Origin: CAVVVS01 sp963751355
Lineage (GTDB): Bacteria; Bacteroidota; Ignavibacteria; Ignavibacteriales; Ignavibacteriaceae
Direction: 5' to 3'
Assembly (NCBI GenBank): GCA_963751355.1
Contig: CAVVVS010000116.1
Coordinates: forward strand, 1-64,000
DNA length: 64,000 nucleotides
Shown: positions 42,641 to 52,629 of the stretch, one piece after another
Numbering within the stretch: the first letter of the stretch is position 1
Layout of the letters: each line of letters starts with the position of its first letter
Position numbers and translations under genes: made by a program
The notes under the pieces: model-generated
What the model saw: the letters and a program-made list of their open reading frames with translations, nothing else
Told to the model about the DNA's origin: nothing
Databases searched by the model: none

Positions 42641-44677
42641 TTAAAAAAGTGTTCCGAATGTGAGCATTGTATTTTCAACCCAGAAAATAAATTTTGTAAA
42701 ATATTTTACGATCGTTGTTTTATCCGGTTCTAAAGAATAGCTGTTATTTAAATAATTTACATCCATTAATATTTTATGGTAAGGATCTACTTTTGCCCAT
42801 ACTACTTTTTCCGGCTTATTATAAATCAGGTTGTGAGTTCTTTCTTTACCGTCCCAATTATCAAGCAACTCTTTTCCGTCGTCAAAATGAACCAAAATTT
42901 CGACTGGCATAACAACGCCGCCTAACCTATAAATTACAATTTTAGAATTATATTCCGGTTTCCCGGAATTACTGTACCGCGTATTATAATATTTTTTTAC
43001 TCCGGCACTATCATATACTCCCGACGTCGGTTTGATCTTTTTAACCGTAATACCGGCGAGTTTATAATCGCAGATATCTGTTCCGTAAAGAACTTCTTTG
43101 AAAAACCAATCCATATTGTCGCCGAATTTATTCCCGAGTCTTTTTTTCACCACTTCATTTACAATGTTTATAAAATCCTGTCCGCACGGATGTTTAAATT
43201 TCCATCTTTCAAAGTAGGTCTGCATGATTTCATCCATAACGTTTCTACCGACAAGACGGTCTAACGTATGCATCCACGTTGAAGTTTTCATATATGTTAT
43301 GGAACCGTAACCACCATCAACGTACTCCCATGAATTCTGAAAATCCGGTGCAATTTTCGGATTAGACATGCCGGTATAACCTTCTCTTTGACTTTCGAGA
43401 TCGCCAAAATGAAAACCGAATATATTGAAGTAGGAGGTTTTTTCACCGTAAGAATGATCCATAATCCGCGACTCGTAGTAAGAATTGAAACCTTCATCCA
43501 TCCATGCTTCTTCGAATTCGTTGGTTGCTAGCATTCCCATAAAATAATTATGGCCGAATTCATGTATCACAACGTTTTCCGTTAACTTTATTCCTTCGGG
43601 CATACCCCATAAACACCCGGCTGTTATAAAAGTAGGATATTCCATTCCCGCAGCGCCTAATGCATTAAAAGGAGGATCAACTATTGTAAGATTCGGGTAT
43701 GGATATTTTCCTAAATATTTATCAAAGTATTTTAATGCCGCAATCGCGGAGTTCGTATGTCTGTCCGCTTGAGATAAATGTTCCGGCTGAAGCAGTACTC
43801 TTATCTTAACATGTTTCCAAACAGCATTAACAACTTTAAATCTTGGTGACGCTGTCCATGCAAAATCGATTACATCTTCTGCGTGATAAGTTAAAGTTTT
43901 GGTGCCGTCATTATTTTGCATCTCATTTTCTCTAATTCCCACTGCACCAACCACATAATTTTGGGGAACAGTTATATTTACATTATATACTCCAAAGTCG
44001 GCATAAAACTCTGAATTTGCATGGTATTGGTGACAGTTCCATTGTCCTTTTGCTGCATAACGTTCGCCGGCTTTTTCGTACACTCCGATTTTAGGAAACC
44101 ATTGTCCAACCAGATAAAAATTACCGCTGAATCCGCTTCGGGCAAATACTTTGGGAAGTTTTGAATTAAATTTAATTTTCAGAGTAATTGTACTACCGGG
44201 CAGCACGGGTTTTTCCAAAGGTACACTTACTACTGTTCTATCATCCGTGTTATTATCATCGGGATGAATAAACTTGATTTTATCTGTTAAATTCTCTCCG
44301 TCAGCAGTCTTCATCGAAACAATATCTATCCAGCCCCAATTGAGTCTAGAATTCATATTGAATTGGTCACCCCGTAGTTGTCCTCCCGATTCTTTTATAA
44401 ATGTGGATTTTGTGTTTTTAAAGGCATTAAGGTAAAGATGAAACTGCAATTCGGATATTTTATCGTTTGAAGTATTGGTCCAATGTAATGTTTCCTCCCC
44501 AGTCAGTAATTTTTTAACGGGATTTAACCTAACGGTAATATCATAATTTGCAATCCTGTCGCTTAGAGGTTTTTGAAATATTACTTTCTGCGGATAAACT
44601 GTGGCAAAACCGGGAAGAATGAAGAGCAGAATAACGATTAATGTAAAAACGAATGGTTCATTTTGGAATGATTTCAT
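42641..44677 (-). CDS. M1-family zinc metallopeptidase, exported
   Basis: A 678-residue gluzincin. Zinc motif HEFGH (372-376) with the third ligand Glu395 in EEAWMDEGFNSYYE, and the substrate-binding exopeptidase motif GAAGMEYP in place of GAMEN. The frame is open to a TTG at 44713. The ATG at 44677 puts the hydrophobic signal segment (FVFTLIVILLFILPG) at the N-terminus, so I start there; no strong RBS decides it. It probably degrades peptides outside the cytoplasm. Confidence 0.9.
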   Translation of the reverse strand: MKSFQNEPFVFTLIVILLFILPGFATVYPQKVIFQKPLSDRIANYDITVRLNPVKKLLTGEETLHWTNTSNDKISELQFHLYLNAFKNTKSTFIKESGGQLRGDQFNMNSRLNWGWIDIVSMKTADGENLTDKIKFIHPDDNNTDDRTVVSVPLEKPVLPGSTITLKIKFNSKLPKVFARSGFSGNFYLVGQWFPKIGVYEKAGERYAAKGQWNCHQYHANSEFYADFGVYNVNITVPQNYVVGAVGIRENEMQNNDGTKTLTYHAEDVIDFAWTASPRFKVVNAVWKHVKIRVLLQPEHLSQADRHTNSAIAALKYFDKYLGKYPYPNLTIVDPPFNALGAAGMEYPTFITAGCLWGMPEGIKLTENVVIHEFGHNYFMGMLATNEFEEAWMDEGFNSYYESRIMDHSYGEKTSYFNIFGFHFGDLESQREGYTGMSNPKIAPDFQNSWEYVDGGYGSITYMKTSTWMHTLDRLVGRNVMDEIMQTYFERWKFKHPCGQDFINIVNEVVKKRLGNKFGDNMDWFFKEVLYGTDICDYKLAGITVKKIKPTSGVYDSAGVKKYYNTRYSNSGKPEYNSKIVIYRLGGVVMPVEILVHFDDGKELLDNWDGKERTHNLIYNKPEKVVWAKVDPYHKILMDVNYLNNSYSLEPDKTTIVKYFTKFIFWVENTMLTFGTLF

Positions 44678-44877
44678 TGCTACTGCCGTATATTTTTTGA
44701 TTAAAATTGGCAACTTTTTCTTGATGAATGAGGGAACAGATTAGATACAAATTTAAAATTCCCTTTCACTTAAATTGATAAAAATAAACGAGATAATCAA
44801 AGAGTTTTCAATAAAAGTTTGTGAAATGATCAACAGGAAAAACAAGGATACATACTTAATGATAGGTTATAGTTTCG

Positions 44878-44910
44878 TTTTACTTTTTACTGTTGCCAGT
44901 AAAAGTAAAA
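44878..44910. promoter_or_regulatory. Long inverted repeat between divergent peptidase and hydrolase genes
   Basis: TTTTACTTTTTACTG (44878-44892) pairs with CAGTAAAAGTAAAA (44897-44910) around TTGC, with one bulged T. It lies in the 364-base divergent gap, about 200 bases from the peptidase gene and 130 from the hydrolase gene. It could be an operator or an mRNA hairpin. Nothing else is evident in this gap. Confidence 0.4.
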
Positions 44911-45041
44911 ATTATCTTTGATATTCCCTTCATTTATATTATCTTAAATTATTCTCATCGCATAAAATTTCTGATAGTAAAAAAATTATATTTAGGGTTA
45001 AATTTTAATCCAATTTAAAACAAACTTATAAGGAGGTTTCT

Positions 45042-45848
45042 ATGAAGATCATCCTTAGATTGTTGTTGATTGGTATAATGTTCTTACTTTTCGTATCTGT
45101 TAATTTAAATCAAGAGAAGGGGAACAGTTTTATAAATAATTTTGCAGAATCATATTCCGGAATTAAAACTTCTACGGTTAAATATCTCAGCGGTAAAGAT
45201 ACCGTCAGCGGATTTTTAGCTTCACCGGTTGACAAAGGTGAACATCCGGCGTTGATAGTTATACACGAATGGTGGGGCTTAACACCATGGGTTAAAAATA
45301 ATGCTGAGGATTTTGCAAAGAAAGGTTATGTGGCACTTGCCGTAGATCTTTACAGGGGAAAGGTAACATCTGATCCTGAAGTAGCACATGAACTCAGCCG
45401 CGAGTTGCCGGAGGACAGAGCAGAAAGAGATTTAAAAGCTGCTTTCAGTTATTTATCATCGCTTACCGAAGTGAATAAAGAAAAAATTGGTTCCATAGGC
45501 TGGTGTTTCGGCGGCGGTTATTCATTACAGACTGCATTAATGATTCCTAAACTAAATGCGTGCGTGATAAATTACGGCAGGTTAGTAACTGAAAAAAATT
45601 CAATTGATAAAATAAATTGTCCTGTGCTGGGAATTTTTGGGGAACAGGATAGAGGCATTCCTCCCAAATCGGTTAAAGAATTTGAGGATGCAATGAAAAA
45701 AGAAGGAAAAAATATTAAAATTGTAATTTATCCTAAAGTCGGTCATGCGTTTATGAACCCGGATAACAAAGGCGGTTATAATAAAAACGCAGCAGGGAAA
45801 GCGTGGTTGGAAATTTATTCCTTTCTTGATAAGACTTTAATGAAATAG
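45042..45848 (+). CDS. Exported dienelactone hydrolase-family protein
   Basis: A 268-residue alpha/beta hydrolase with an N-terminal signal or anchor segment (about 4-22). Nucleophile Cys in GWCFGG, Asp in GEQDRGIP and His in VGHAFMNP complete the Cys-Asp-His triad of the family. The EWWGLTPWVK motif is typical. A consensus AGGAGG RBS sits 5 bases before the ATG. The true substrate is unknown, because the family is broad. Confidence 0.92.
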   Translation: MKIILRLLLIGIMFLLFVSVNLNQEKGNSFINNFAESYSGIKTSTVKYLSGKDTVSGFLASPVDKGEHPALIVIHEWWGLTPWVKNNAEDFAKKGYVALAVDLYRGKVTSDPEVAHELSRELPEDRAERDLKAAFSYLSSLTEVNKEKIGSIGWCFGGGYSLQTALMIPKLNACVINYGRLVTEKNSIDKINCPVLGIFGEQDRGIPPKSVKEFEDAMKKEGKNIKIVIYPKVGHAFMNPDNKGGYNKNAAGKAWLEIYSFLDKTLMK

Positions 45849-46295
45849 TCAAATTAATTTTGAATAACCATTGTGCATTCTGTTAAAAGTTAGTACTAAA
45901 GCTAAACTATTTTCTATTAAAGAATTTTATTGGTGAAAAATCATTAATCCATACACTGAGATTATTTTTTTTTGGAAACCTTCAATTCCGGGAAATAGAT
46001 AAATGGTTTAAATAATAAACTTTCATCAAAACCCTAAAAATCATCCCTAAAATAATTTAACTTCTTAATCTCTTCTTACGAAAATATTTTCTTAACTTAA
46101 ACTTAATCTATATAAGAATTGAAAAATATATATATCCTGTTGTTAGCATTTCTATAGGAATAGGCTTATTTTTTATCATAAGAGATAAAAATTCTTTTAA
46201 ATCAAAACCAATTTTGAAATTAATTCAAAAGCTTTAGTACTCCAAAAGAGTTACTTATGTTTATCATCCTACACAAAATGTAAGGGAATTTTCTC
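45849..46295. other. Gene-free leader region upstream of the PLP enzyme
   Basis: AT-rich, with no coding frame. I looked for SAM or cobalamin riboswitch landmarks before the sulfur-amino-acid gene and saw none. A small imperfect dyad (AGTACTC ... GAGTTACT, about 46236-46255) is the only structure noted. Confidence 0.4.
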
Positions 46296-47513
46296 ATGAA
46301 AAATAATTCACTAAATGATTTCGAAACAAAATGTGTTCATTCAGGAATCGAAGAATATGAATTTGGTTCCGTTGTCCCTCCAATTTATCAAACTTCAACT
46401 TTTAAATTTAAGTCAGCTCAGCATGGTGCCGCATTATTTGCCGGCGAGGAAAAAGGGTACATTTATACGCGTATGTTAAATCCAACTGTTGAGGCTCTTG
46501 AGAACAGTATTGCGGAACTGGAAAACGGTTATAAGGGACTCGGTTGTGCCAGCGGCATGGCTGCCGTTCACACCGTCTTTGCAAGTTTAACTCAAGCCGG
46601 AGATCACGTAATTTGTTCTGCTGCTGTTTACGGACCTACTACAACCCTGCTGAACACAATACTCAAAAAATACGGAGTTGAAACTACTTTCGTAGATACT
46701 TCGGATCTTGAAAAAGTAAAATCTTCCGTGCAACCTAATACAAAGGTAATTTATGTCGAAACCCCGGGGAATCCGACCCTGGCTATTTCCGATATCTCCG
46801 GAATTGCAAAAATTGCTCATGCTAATAATGCAAAGATGGTAGTCGATAATACTTTTATGAGTCCCGCATTACAAAGACCGTTGGAACTCGGCGCAGATGT
46901 GGTGCTGCATAGTTTAACAAAACTTTTAAATGGTCACGCAGATGTAGTCGGCGGTATTGTTGTTGTTAAAGATGAAGAGGCTTACAAAATTTTTAGAAAA
47001 GTATTAAACCAAATAGGAGGAGTTATTGATCCTTTTAATTCCTTTCTTGTGCACCGTGGAATAAAAACGCTGTCATTGAGAATGGAAAAACACTGTGAAA
47101 GCTCAATGATTATTGCCGAATACCTAGAAAATCATCCTTTAGTAGAAAAAGTTTTTTACCCTGGATTAAAAAGTCATCCTCAATATGAATTGGGGCAAAA
47201 ACAGCACAAAGGACCGGGTGGTATGATAGCTTTTGAACTTAAAGGCGGATTTGAGGCGGGACAGGTAATGATGAATTCCGTTAAGCTTTGCCAATTAGCT
47301 GTAAGCCTCGGTGGCGTTGAATCGTTGATACAACATCCTGCAAGTATGACTCATTACTCTATGGGAGAAACAGGCAGAAAAACTGCAGGCATCTCCGAAG
47401 GATTAGTAAGATTGTCTGTTGGAATTGAAAATGCGGATAATATTATTAACGATCTCGAACAGGCTTTGGAAAAAGTACAAGAATTAAATGCAAGTGAGTT
47501 GGTTCAACAATAG
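46296..47513 (+). CDS. Cys/Met-metabolism PLP enzyme (methionine gamma-lyase/cystathionine synthase type)
   Basis: A 405-residue trans-sulfuration enzyme. PLP lysine in HSLTKLLNGHADVVGG, with YIYTRMLNPTVEALE, ASGMAAVHTVFA, VYVETPGNPT-like VIYVETPGNPT and VDNTFMSP. Methionine gamma-lyase normally has a Cys in the YGCTFA segment; here the text is VYGPTTTLL, so lyase activity on methionine is uncertain. Homocysteine or cystathionine chemistry, or O-acetylhomoserine sulfhydrylation, is equally possible. It is monocistronic. Confidence 0.9.
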   Translation: MKNNSLNDFETKCVHSGIEEYEFGSVVPPIYQTSTFKFKSAQHGAALFAGEEKGYIYTRMLNPTVEALENSIAELENGYKGLGCASGMAAVHTVFASLTQAGDHVICSAAVYGPTTTLLNTILKKYGVETTFVDTSDLEKVKSSVQPNTKVIYVETPGNPTLAISDISGIAKIAHANNAKMVVDNTFMSPALQRPLELGADVVLHSLTKLLNGHADVVGGIVVVKDEEAYKIFRKVLNQIGGVIDPFNSFLVHRGIKTLSLRMEKHCESSMIIAEYLENHPLVEKVFYPGLKSHPQYELGQKQHKGPGGMIAFELKGGFEAGQVMMNSVKLCQLAVSLGGVESLIQHPASMTHYSMGETGRKTAGISEGLVRLSVGIENADNIINDLEQALEKVQELNASELVQQ

Positions 47514-47583
47514 GCCTGATTCATAATCGTTTATTTATGTAAACTAAAAAAAGATTAGGATAAATTTCGATTTTCTACATTTT

Positions 47584-47617
47584 GAATTCTCTTCCTATCG
47601 CGGTAGGAAGGGAATTC
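47584..47617. terminator. Hairpin terminator between convergent genes
   Basis: GAATTCTCTTCCTA (47584-47597) pairs with TAGGAAGGGAATTC (47604-47617) around a six-base loop, a 14-base stem with one wobble pair. It sits between the stop codons of the PLP enzyme (rightward) and the WD40 protein (leftward). AATTTT follows on the plus strand. It probably serves mainly the rightward transcript. Confidence 0.6.
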
Positions 47618-47661
47618 AATTTTCACTAATTACTTGGAAAATTCTTTTATTGAATTATCAG

Positions 47662-49773
47662 TCACTTAATAACTTCATTAAGCAGGTTGTCTGTTTCATA
47701 CTTGTTATCAAGTGGTAGAATGTTCATTCCTTTTACATAATACAATTCTTTTTTCGCATTTTTTGAAGCGTCAAATCTGCCGTCCGGGCTTTCGACAATC
47801 CATTCATTTTCATCCAATAAAGTTAAACTGCACACTTCTTTACCGGAGGGAATTTCTATGACATACAATTTACCCCCTATGCTTCCTCTGGTAACCAAAT
47901 ATTTGCTATCCGGTGAAAAACAGAAAGATTCTTGTAAATTTTCCTCTTTATTAAAGAATGTGTGTACGGTGGTTAATACTTTTCCGCTGAAGACATCGCA
48001 AACCTTGATATAACCGTTCTCATCAACAATACCAATATATTTTGAGTTAGCAGAAAACCTGCCTGCATAAAGGTTATTATTAATATGAGATATTTGTTTA
48101 CCGCTTATTATATTCCAGATAAACACAACACCCCGGTCATCAATGGTTGCTAAAAATTTGCCGTCACGAGAAAATCCGTTATTGTCCGTATTACCTTTGA
48201 ATGATTTGTAAAAATCGCCGGTACTTAAGTAGTACAAATCAACTTTATTACCATCGGTTGAATTTGAGAAATATTTATTATCGGGTGAAAAGCTAAATGA
48301 GTACATAGAGCCTTTTAATGATTTAAATACTTCGCCGGTTTTCGTTTTCCAAATCTTCATTGTATCCGAATCGCTACCGCTGGCAATGTATTTACCTTCA
48401 CCCGATAAAAAAACTGAATACAGCTCACCCGACAGCCCGGTAAATGATTTAATCAAGCTTCCCGATATAGAATCCCAAAATTCAATAGTTCCGTCTTTCA
48501 ATATACTTGCAATGTACTTCCCATCGGAAGAAAAACTTTGACTTGAAATATCTCCGCTCAATCTATCTTTTACTTTCTGATTTTTAGATGAAATTAATAA
48601 CAAAGAATCCTGCCATGTACTGCAAGCATAGTATTTGCTGGACGGTGAAAAACTAAATGATTTAATGTCCTGAGATTTTACCGGTGAGTTTATCATTTTA
48701 CTCTGTTTAATGTCCCATAGTTTTAATTTGGGGTAATCTCCTATTACCGCTATAAAATTATTATCACCTGAATAGTAAACCTGTTTTGCATTTCCTGCTC
48801 TGACTCCCAGAGTCGAAATAGCTATATAAGATTTGATGTCTCTCAATTCTATTGTTCCGTCGCCGTTACCAGCCGCAAACATTTTATTATCCGGAGAAGT
48901 AGCTAAGGATAAAATAGCGGATGATTCTTCAATTGTGCTTATTTTTTTACCCGTATTCACATCAATAAAATTTAACTTACCGTCGCTGTTTGAACTTATA
49001 AGTAATTGTCCGTTATTAGCAAAAGCCAATGAGAGAATTCCTGAAGACTCTTCAAATGATTGTATCTCTTTGCCGGTTTTGGAATCAAAGAGACTTAGAA
49101 AACCGTTTCTGCCTCCGCTAGCTATAATGCGACCGTCCGGGGAGAAGATTGCAGTTTCTATCGATTCAATATTCAGTGATTTAATTGTTCTTGAAGAAGC
49201 AATGTTCCAGAGTTTGAGAGTATTATCGGAACCTGCACTTAAGATATCTTTACCGTCGGGCGAAAAATAAACCGACTTAATCATCCCTTCATGTATTGTA
49301 AAGGAATTAAGTTCATTGCCCGTCTCTGTATTCCAAAGAATGACGGTTCCGTCATTGCTGCCGCTTACAAGGTATTTGCCTTTATCAGAAAATGATATTG
49401 AAGTTACGCCGGAAATATTTCCTTTAAAACTTCGAACTAACTCTCCGTTAGATACATTCCATATACCAATTGAATCAATTTCAAGTCCTATTGCCGCAAC
49501 ATATTTACCATTAGGAGAATAGCATGCCCCTATGACAGGCGAATTGAATGCATGGATGGTTCTCAGCAACTTGCCAGCATTTACATCCCAAATTTTAACA
49601 GTATTATCCGAACTTCCGCTTACAAGGTACTTACCGTCAGGGGAAAAACTGAGAGCAGTAACCGATGCGGAATGACTCATATTGACAATTAATTTCTGAG
49701 CGCTGCAAAATATGCTGGATAAAAATAATAATGCAAAAAAAGTTGTACTTCGAGAAGCATAAAATGATTTCAT
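47662..49773 (-). CDS. Secreted WD40-repeat protein
   Basis: A 703-residue protein with a signal peptide (about 1-25, ending FCSAQK) followed by about fourteen WD40-type repeats, enough for two seven-bladed propellers. Examples are FSPDGKYLVSGSSDNTVKIWD and FSDKGKYLVSGSNDGTVILWN. A short tail follows (ESPDGRFDASKNAKKELYYVKG). No enzymatic domain is attached. It probably acts as a periplasmic or surface interaction scaffold. Confidence 0.88.
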   Translation of the reverse strand: MKSFYASRSTTFFALLFLSSIFCSAQKLIVNMSHSASVTALSFSPDGKYLVSGSSDNTVKIWDVNAGKLLRTIHAFNSPVIGACYSPNGKYVAAIGLEIDSIGIWNVSNGELVRSFKGNISGVTSISFSDKGKYLVSGSNDGTVILWNTETGNELNSFTIHEGMIKSVYFSPDGKDILSAGSDNTLKLWNIASSRTIKSLNIESIETAIFSPDGRIIASGGRNGFLSLFDSKTGKEIQSFEESSGILSLAFANNGQLLISSNSDGKLNFIDVNTGKKISTIEESSAILSLATSPDNKMFAAGNGDGTIELRDIKSYIAISTLGVRAGNAKQVYYSGDNNFIAVIGDYPKLKLWDIKQSKMINSPVKSQDIKSFSFSPSSKYYACSTWQDSLLLISSKNQKVKDRLSGDISSQSFSSDGKYIASILKDGTIEFWDSISGSLIKSFTGLSGELYSVFLSGEGKYIASGSDSDTMKIWKTKTGEVFKSLKGSMYSFSFSPDNKYFSNSTDGNKVDLYYLSTGDFYKSFKGNTDNNGFSRDGKFLATIDDRGVVFIWNIISGKQISHINNNLYAGRFSANSKYIGIVDENGYIKVCDVFSGKVLTTVHTFFNKEENLQESFCFSPDSKYLVTRGSIGGKLYVIEIPSGKEVCSLTLLDENEWIVESPDGRFDASKNAKKELYYVKGMNILPLDNKYETDNLLNEVIK

Positions 49774-50276
49774 AATAAATTAAAATTATTGTTAACAGGC
49801 TTTTAAAAATTATTATCAGTTCACACCGGTAACATAATAAATTTATTGCACACAATGAGGTTGAGTGAACAGGAGAATCCGTTGAGGTCAATCAGTGATT
49901 TAATCACTATTGGATAAAATAAAGGAATGTTTGTTAAATAATTAAAATCGGGACTGCCTTATGAATATTCGCGTTTTATATAACTAAGTTCTCACCTTAT
50001 AAGCAAATAATAGCGACAGTCCCAATTTTATGAGTCGTTCATCTGCTAAGAATCTCTAAAAAGAATGTTGTTTGAGCAAATTGCGAATTTTTTAAATCCA
50101 AGACTATTTTTTATTAGTGATATCTTTTAATGTAATTTTAATACTTTTTATATTAATATATATTACCAACATATTTCACGCAACGAATTTTAATCTAGCT
50201 CTTAATCAGATTAAAATCGAGAATGATTAAGGATAAAATAAAAAACTAAGCTTGAGATGTTTTTGTGCAACGTAAC
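49774..50276. other. Gene-free region between two leftward genes
   Basis: About 500 AT-rich bases with no plausible gene. It would hold the promoter of the WD40 gene and the 3' end of the P-II/porin transcript. No convincing terminator or conserved RNA is visible. Confidence 0.4.
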
Positions 50277-50975
50277 TTAGAAACTAAACCCTACAAGCAA
50301 ATAGCTTTGTTCTAATTTTGGATTAATAATATAAGATACATGCACGGGCAGATTAAATTTTTGTGTTATAGGAATTTCTTTAGTGAACGTGAGACCGGCA
50401 TTTATTACTGAAAAATTGCTTGTCCCGTATGCCGCGCTTTTACCACCTGAAGCCCCGGCGAATAGCGAAATAGAAACATTATTAATGGTGAATGGGTATC
50501 CGATCTCGAAGTAAGATGATTTATCCGGATCATTATGAAAATTTAAGTAACCCGATAAAGATATGGGAAATGATTCCGGTCCTGTATAACCTAATCCTGC
50601 TTCAAGTGTATGCGCGCCGTTGCCGTTGTCTTTATAGTTGGAAAACTTCAAGCCGGCACTCGGGAAATAATAATCTGTATAATAAACAGAAAACGTGCCC
50701 GATCCGGTTTCAACCGAATAAGATGCAAGTAGATCATTTTCGGAATAAACACTTTTTGTTCCTGCAAAGCTGTAAGCCCCCCAGGCACCGATCGAAAAAC
50801 CGCCGGTTGTAAATGTAATAGCAGGCTGGAAACTCGGGGAGTTACCAAAATCCATTCCCCGCCAAACATATCTGCTGTATACGTCCGTACCCAAACTTAT
50901 CTGAGAAAATGAATTTGAACTAAAGAAGAGTATAGTTAAGAGAATTAAAAGTGGCATAGTTTTATTTTTTTTCAT
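50277..50975 (-). CDS. Gcw_chp/TorF-like putative outer-membrane protein
   Basis: A 232-residue strand-rich protein with a signal peptide (about 1-26, ending SNSFSQ). The YSRYVWRGMDFG segment just after it is the hallmark of the Gcw_chp group, and the C-terminus ends with an aromatic residue (LLVGFSF), as in outer-membrane barrels. It follows the P-II gene by 33 bases on the same strand. Members of this family often neighbour ammonium-transport genes, so a role in nitrogen uptake is plausible. Confidence 0.82.
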   Translation of the reverse strand: MKKNKTMPLLILLTILFFSSNSFSQISLGTDVYSRYVWRGMDFGNSPSFQPAITFTTGGFSIGAWGAYSFAGTKSVYSENDLLASYSVETGSGTFSVYYTDYYFPSAGLKFSNYKDNGNGAHTLEAGLGYTGPESFPISLSGYLNFHNDPDKSSYFEIGYPFTINNVSISLFAGASGGKSAAYGTSNFSVINAGLTFTKEIPITQKFNLPVHVSYIINPKLEQSYLLVGFSF

Positions 50976-51008
50976 ATATCTACCTTTTTATGTTATTAAT
51001 ATTCTTTT

Positions 51009-51347
51009 TCAAAGTGCACTGCTGCCTGATTCCTCCGTTCGTATACGTATAGTTTCCTCCACGGGTATAACAAATATTTTACCGTCCCCTACTTCGCCTG
51101 TTTTTGCCGTGTTTAAAATTATTGAGATTGCGTTTTCCAATTGTTCATCCGAACATATTAGGGCAAGTTTAATTTTCGGAACAAATTCGATATTATATTC
51201 CGAGCCGCGGTACATTTCAGTATGACCCTTCTGTCTTCCGTAACCTTTCACTTCGGTAACTGTTAAACCGTTGAAACCTGCCTCCTGGAGGGCACTATGT
51301 ACCGGATCCAGTTTATGTGGACGTATGATGGCTTCAATTTTTTTCAT
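51009..51347 (-). CDS. P-II nitrogen regulatory protein
   Basis: A 112-residue P-II signal protein. The T-loop GRQKGHTEMYRGSEY contains Tyr51, the usual uridylylation site, and the ATP-binding TGEVGDGKIFV and IRIRT segments are intact. P-II binds ATP/ADP and 2-oxoglutarate and controls nitrogen transport or assimilation. No amt or glnA gene lies in the window; the target may be elsewhere. A good RBS (TAGGAGGTTAAA) precedes the ATG. It is first in an operon with the Gcw_chp-like gene. Confidence 0.95.
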   Translation of the reverse strand: MKKIEAIIRPHKLDPVHSALQEAGFNGLTVTEVKGYGRQKGHTEMYRGSEYNIEFVPKIKLALICSDEQLENAISIILNTAKTGEVGDGKIFVIPVEETIRIRTEESGSSAL

Positions 51348-51531
51348 TTTTAACCTCCTATTATTTTGTAAAAAAACTTAATGCTGTTTATTCGTTGTTT
51401 GCCCAGCAGCCGGATGCACTATTAAGATAAAAATTCATTACTGCAATTTTAGCAGTGTAATTACTTCATACCCAAAAACCTTAAAGAATTAAGCAAATAA
51501 TAAGTAAATACATAATAAATTATGATGAATT

Positions 51532-51564
51532 ATCTAATTACCTTAATTTATAAGGTAATTAGAT
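51532..51564. promoter_or_regulatory. Perfect 14-bp inverted repeat upstream of the P-II gene
   Basis: ATCTAATTACCTTA (51532-51545) and TAAGGTAATTAGAT (51551-51564) are perfect reverse complements around ATTTA. It lies 185 bases upstream of the P-II start and 233 bases past the end of the leftward YqaA-like gene. No T-run follows on the minus strand, so an operator is more likely than a terminator. The rest of 51348-51796 has one short dyad (CTGC/GCAG near 51440-51455) and no gene. Confidence 0.5.
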
Positions 51565-51796
51565 GCAAATGTATAATAAAATAATATTTCTGTCAAGTGT
51601 TTCCTAAATATTTTTAATTTTTTTGTAAAAGCACTTAAATATTTTGATGGAGACAATTGACGGATTTGTCATAAAATGTTTAAAGAAATTTTAAGAATAG
51701 GGAAAGGTTAACTGAAAAGCTATATGAAAATATCACATATTATTACAACGTACTTATTATCTGGAAAAGAATGTATATGAAAAATTTATCTTTATT

Positions 51797-52411
51797 CTAG
51801 ATAATAAATTTTATAATTATAAATCCACCGATTAAAAGAAAAGTAAAACTGAATGCAAGCAGATTGAAATATTTATCAATAAAAGTTTTTATTTGCGGTC
51901 CATATTTCCATATTAAAGCAGCAACTAAAAAGAATCTGCCTCCTCTTGAAATGATAGAAGCAATGATAAACATCGGCAGATTTATACTAAATGCGCCTGC
52001 CGAAACGGTAAACACTTTGTAAGGAAGCGGAGTAAAGCCCGCAGTAAATATTATCCAGAAATTATATTGATCATATAATCCCTGTATTTTATAAAAAACA
52101 GCATGCGTAAAACTAGGAAAGTGATTGAAGAAAAAATTGGCGACCGAAGTAAATTCACCCGTCGGAGTCCACCACAAAAAATGCCCTATAGAATATCCCA
52201 AAAGAGCACCGGTAATTGAACCGATTGTACAAATGGTTGCGTATTTAAATGCCTTGGAAGTAACACCCAATACTAAGGCAATCAATAATGCATCCGGCGG
52301 GATAGGGAAAAAAGATGATTCTGCAAACGCCAAAAGGAATAGTGCGATTCCTCCATAAGGAGTTTCCGCCCAATGCAGAACCCAGTCATAAAGTTTACGT
52401 AAGTATTTCAT
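51797..52411 (-). CDS. YqaA/DedA-family (SNARE-associated VTT domain) membrane protein
   Basis: A 204-residue protein with about five hydrophobic segments. The family text is FAESSFFPIPPDALLIALVLG (about 30-50), GSITGALLGYSIG and FTAGFTPLPYKVFTVSAGAF. DedA-superfamily proteins help move lipid carriers or phospholipids and maintain membrane potential. The YqaA branch is uncharacterised. It is monocistronic. Confidence 0.88.
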   Translation of the reverse strand: MKYLRKLYDWVLHWAETPYGGIALFLLAFAESSFFPIPPDALLIALVLGVTSKAFKYATICTIGSITGALLGYSIGHFLWWTPTGEFTSVANFFFNHFPSFTHAVFYKIQGLYDQYNFWIIFTAGFTPLPYKVFTVSAGAFSINLPMFIIASIISRGGRFFLVAALIWKYGPQIKTFIDKYFNLLAFSFTFLLIGGFIIIKFII

Positions 52412-52629
52412 CGAGTTTTAATCTAAATAAATGCCACTTTTAAAGTGGCAAATTAGTAAAAATAAATATGATAAAGAAAGGGAATTACTTATTATTTTGA
52501 ATATTTCCATAATCAAACTTGGTACCATTTGAAGAAATCCAACATATATAAATATATTTTAATAGCTTTTGAAAAAAAGCGGACTTATTTTTGGATAATG
52601 AATTTACCTTCCACTAAAAGGGGAATTAA

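Noticed and set aside
42678..44713. Longer N-termini for the membrane protein (42678) and the M1 peptidase (TTG at 44713)
   Set aside because: A clear RBS supports 42627 for the first; for the second, ATG at 44677 places the signal segment at the N-terminus.
46200..46295. Possible SAM riboswitch before the sulfur-amino-acid PLP enzyme
   Set aside because: Neither the conserved core nor a terminator hairpin of known SAM riboswitches is visible.
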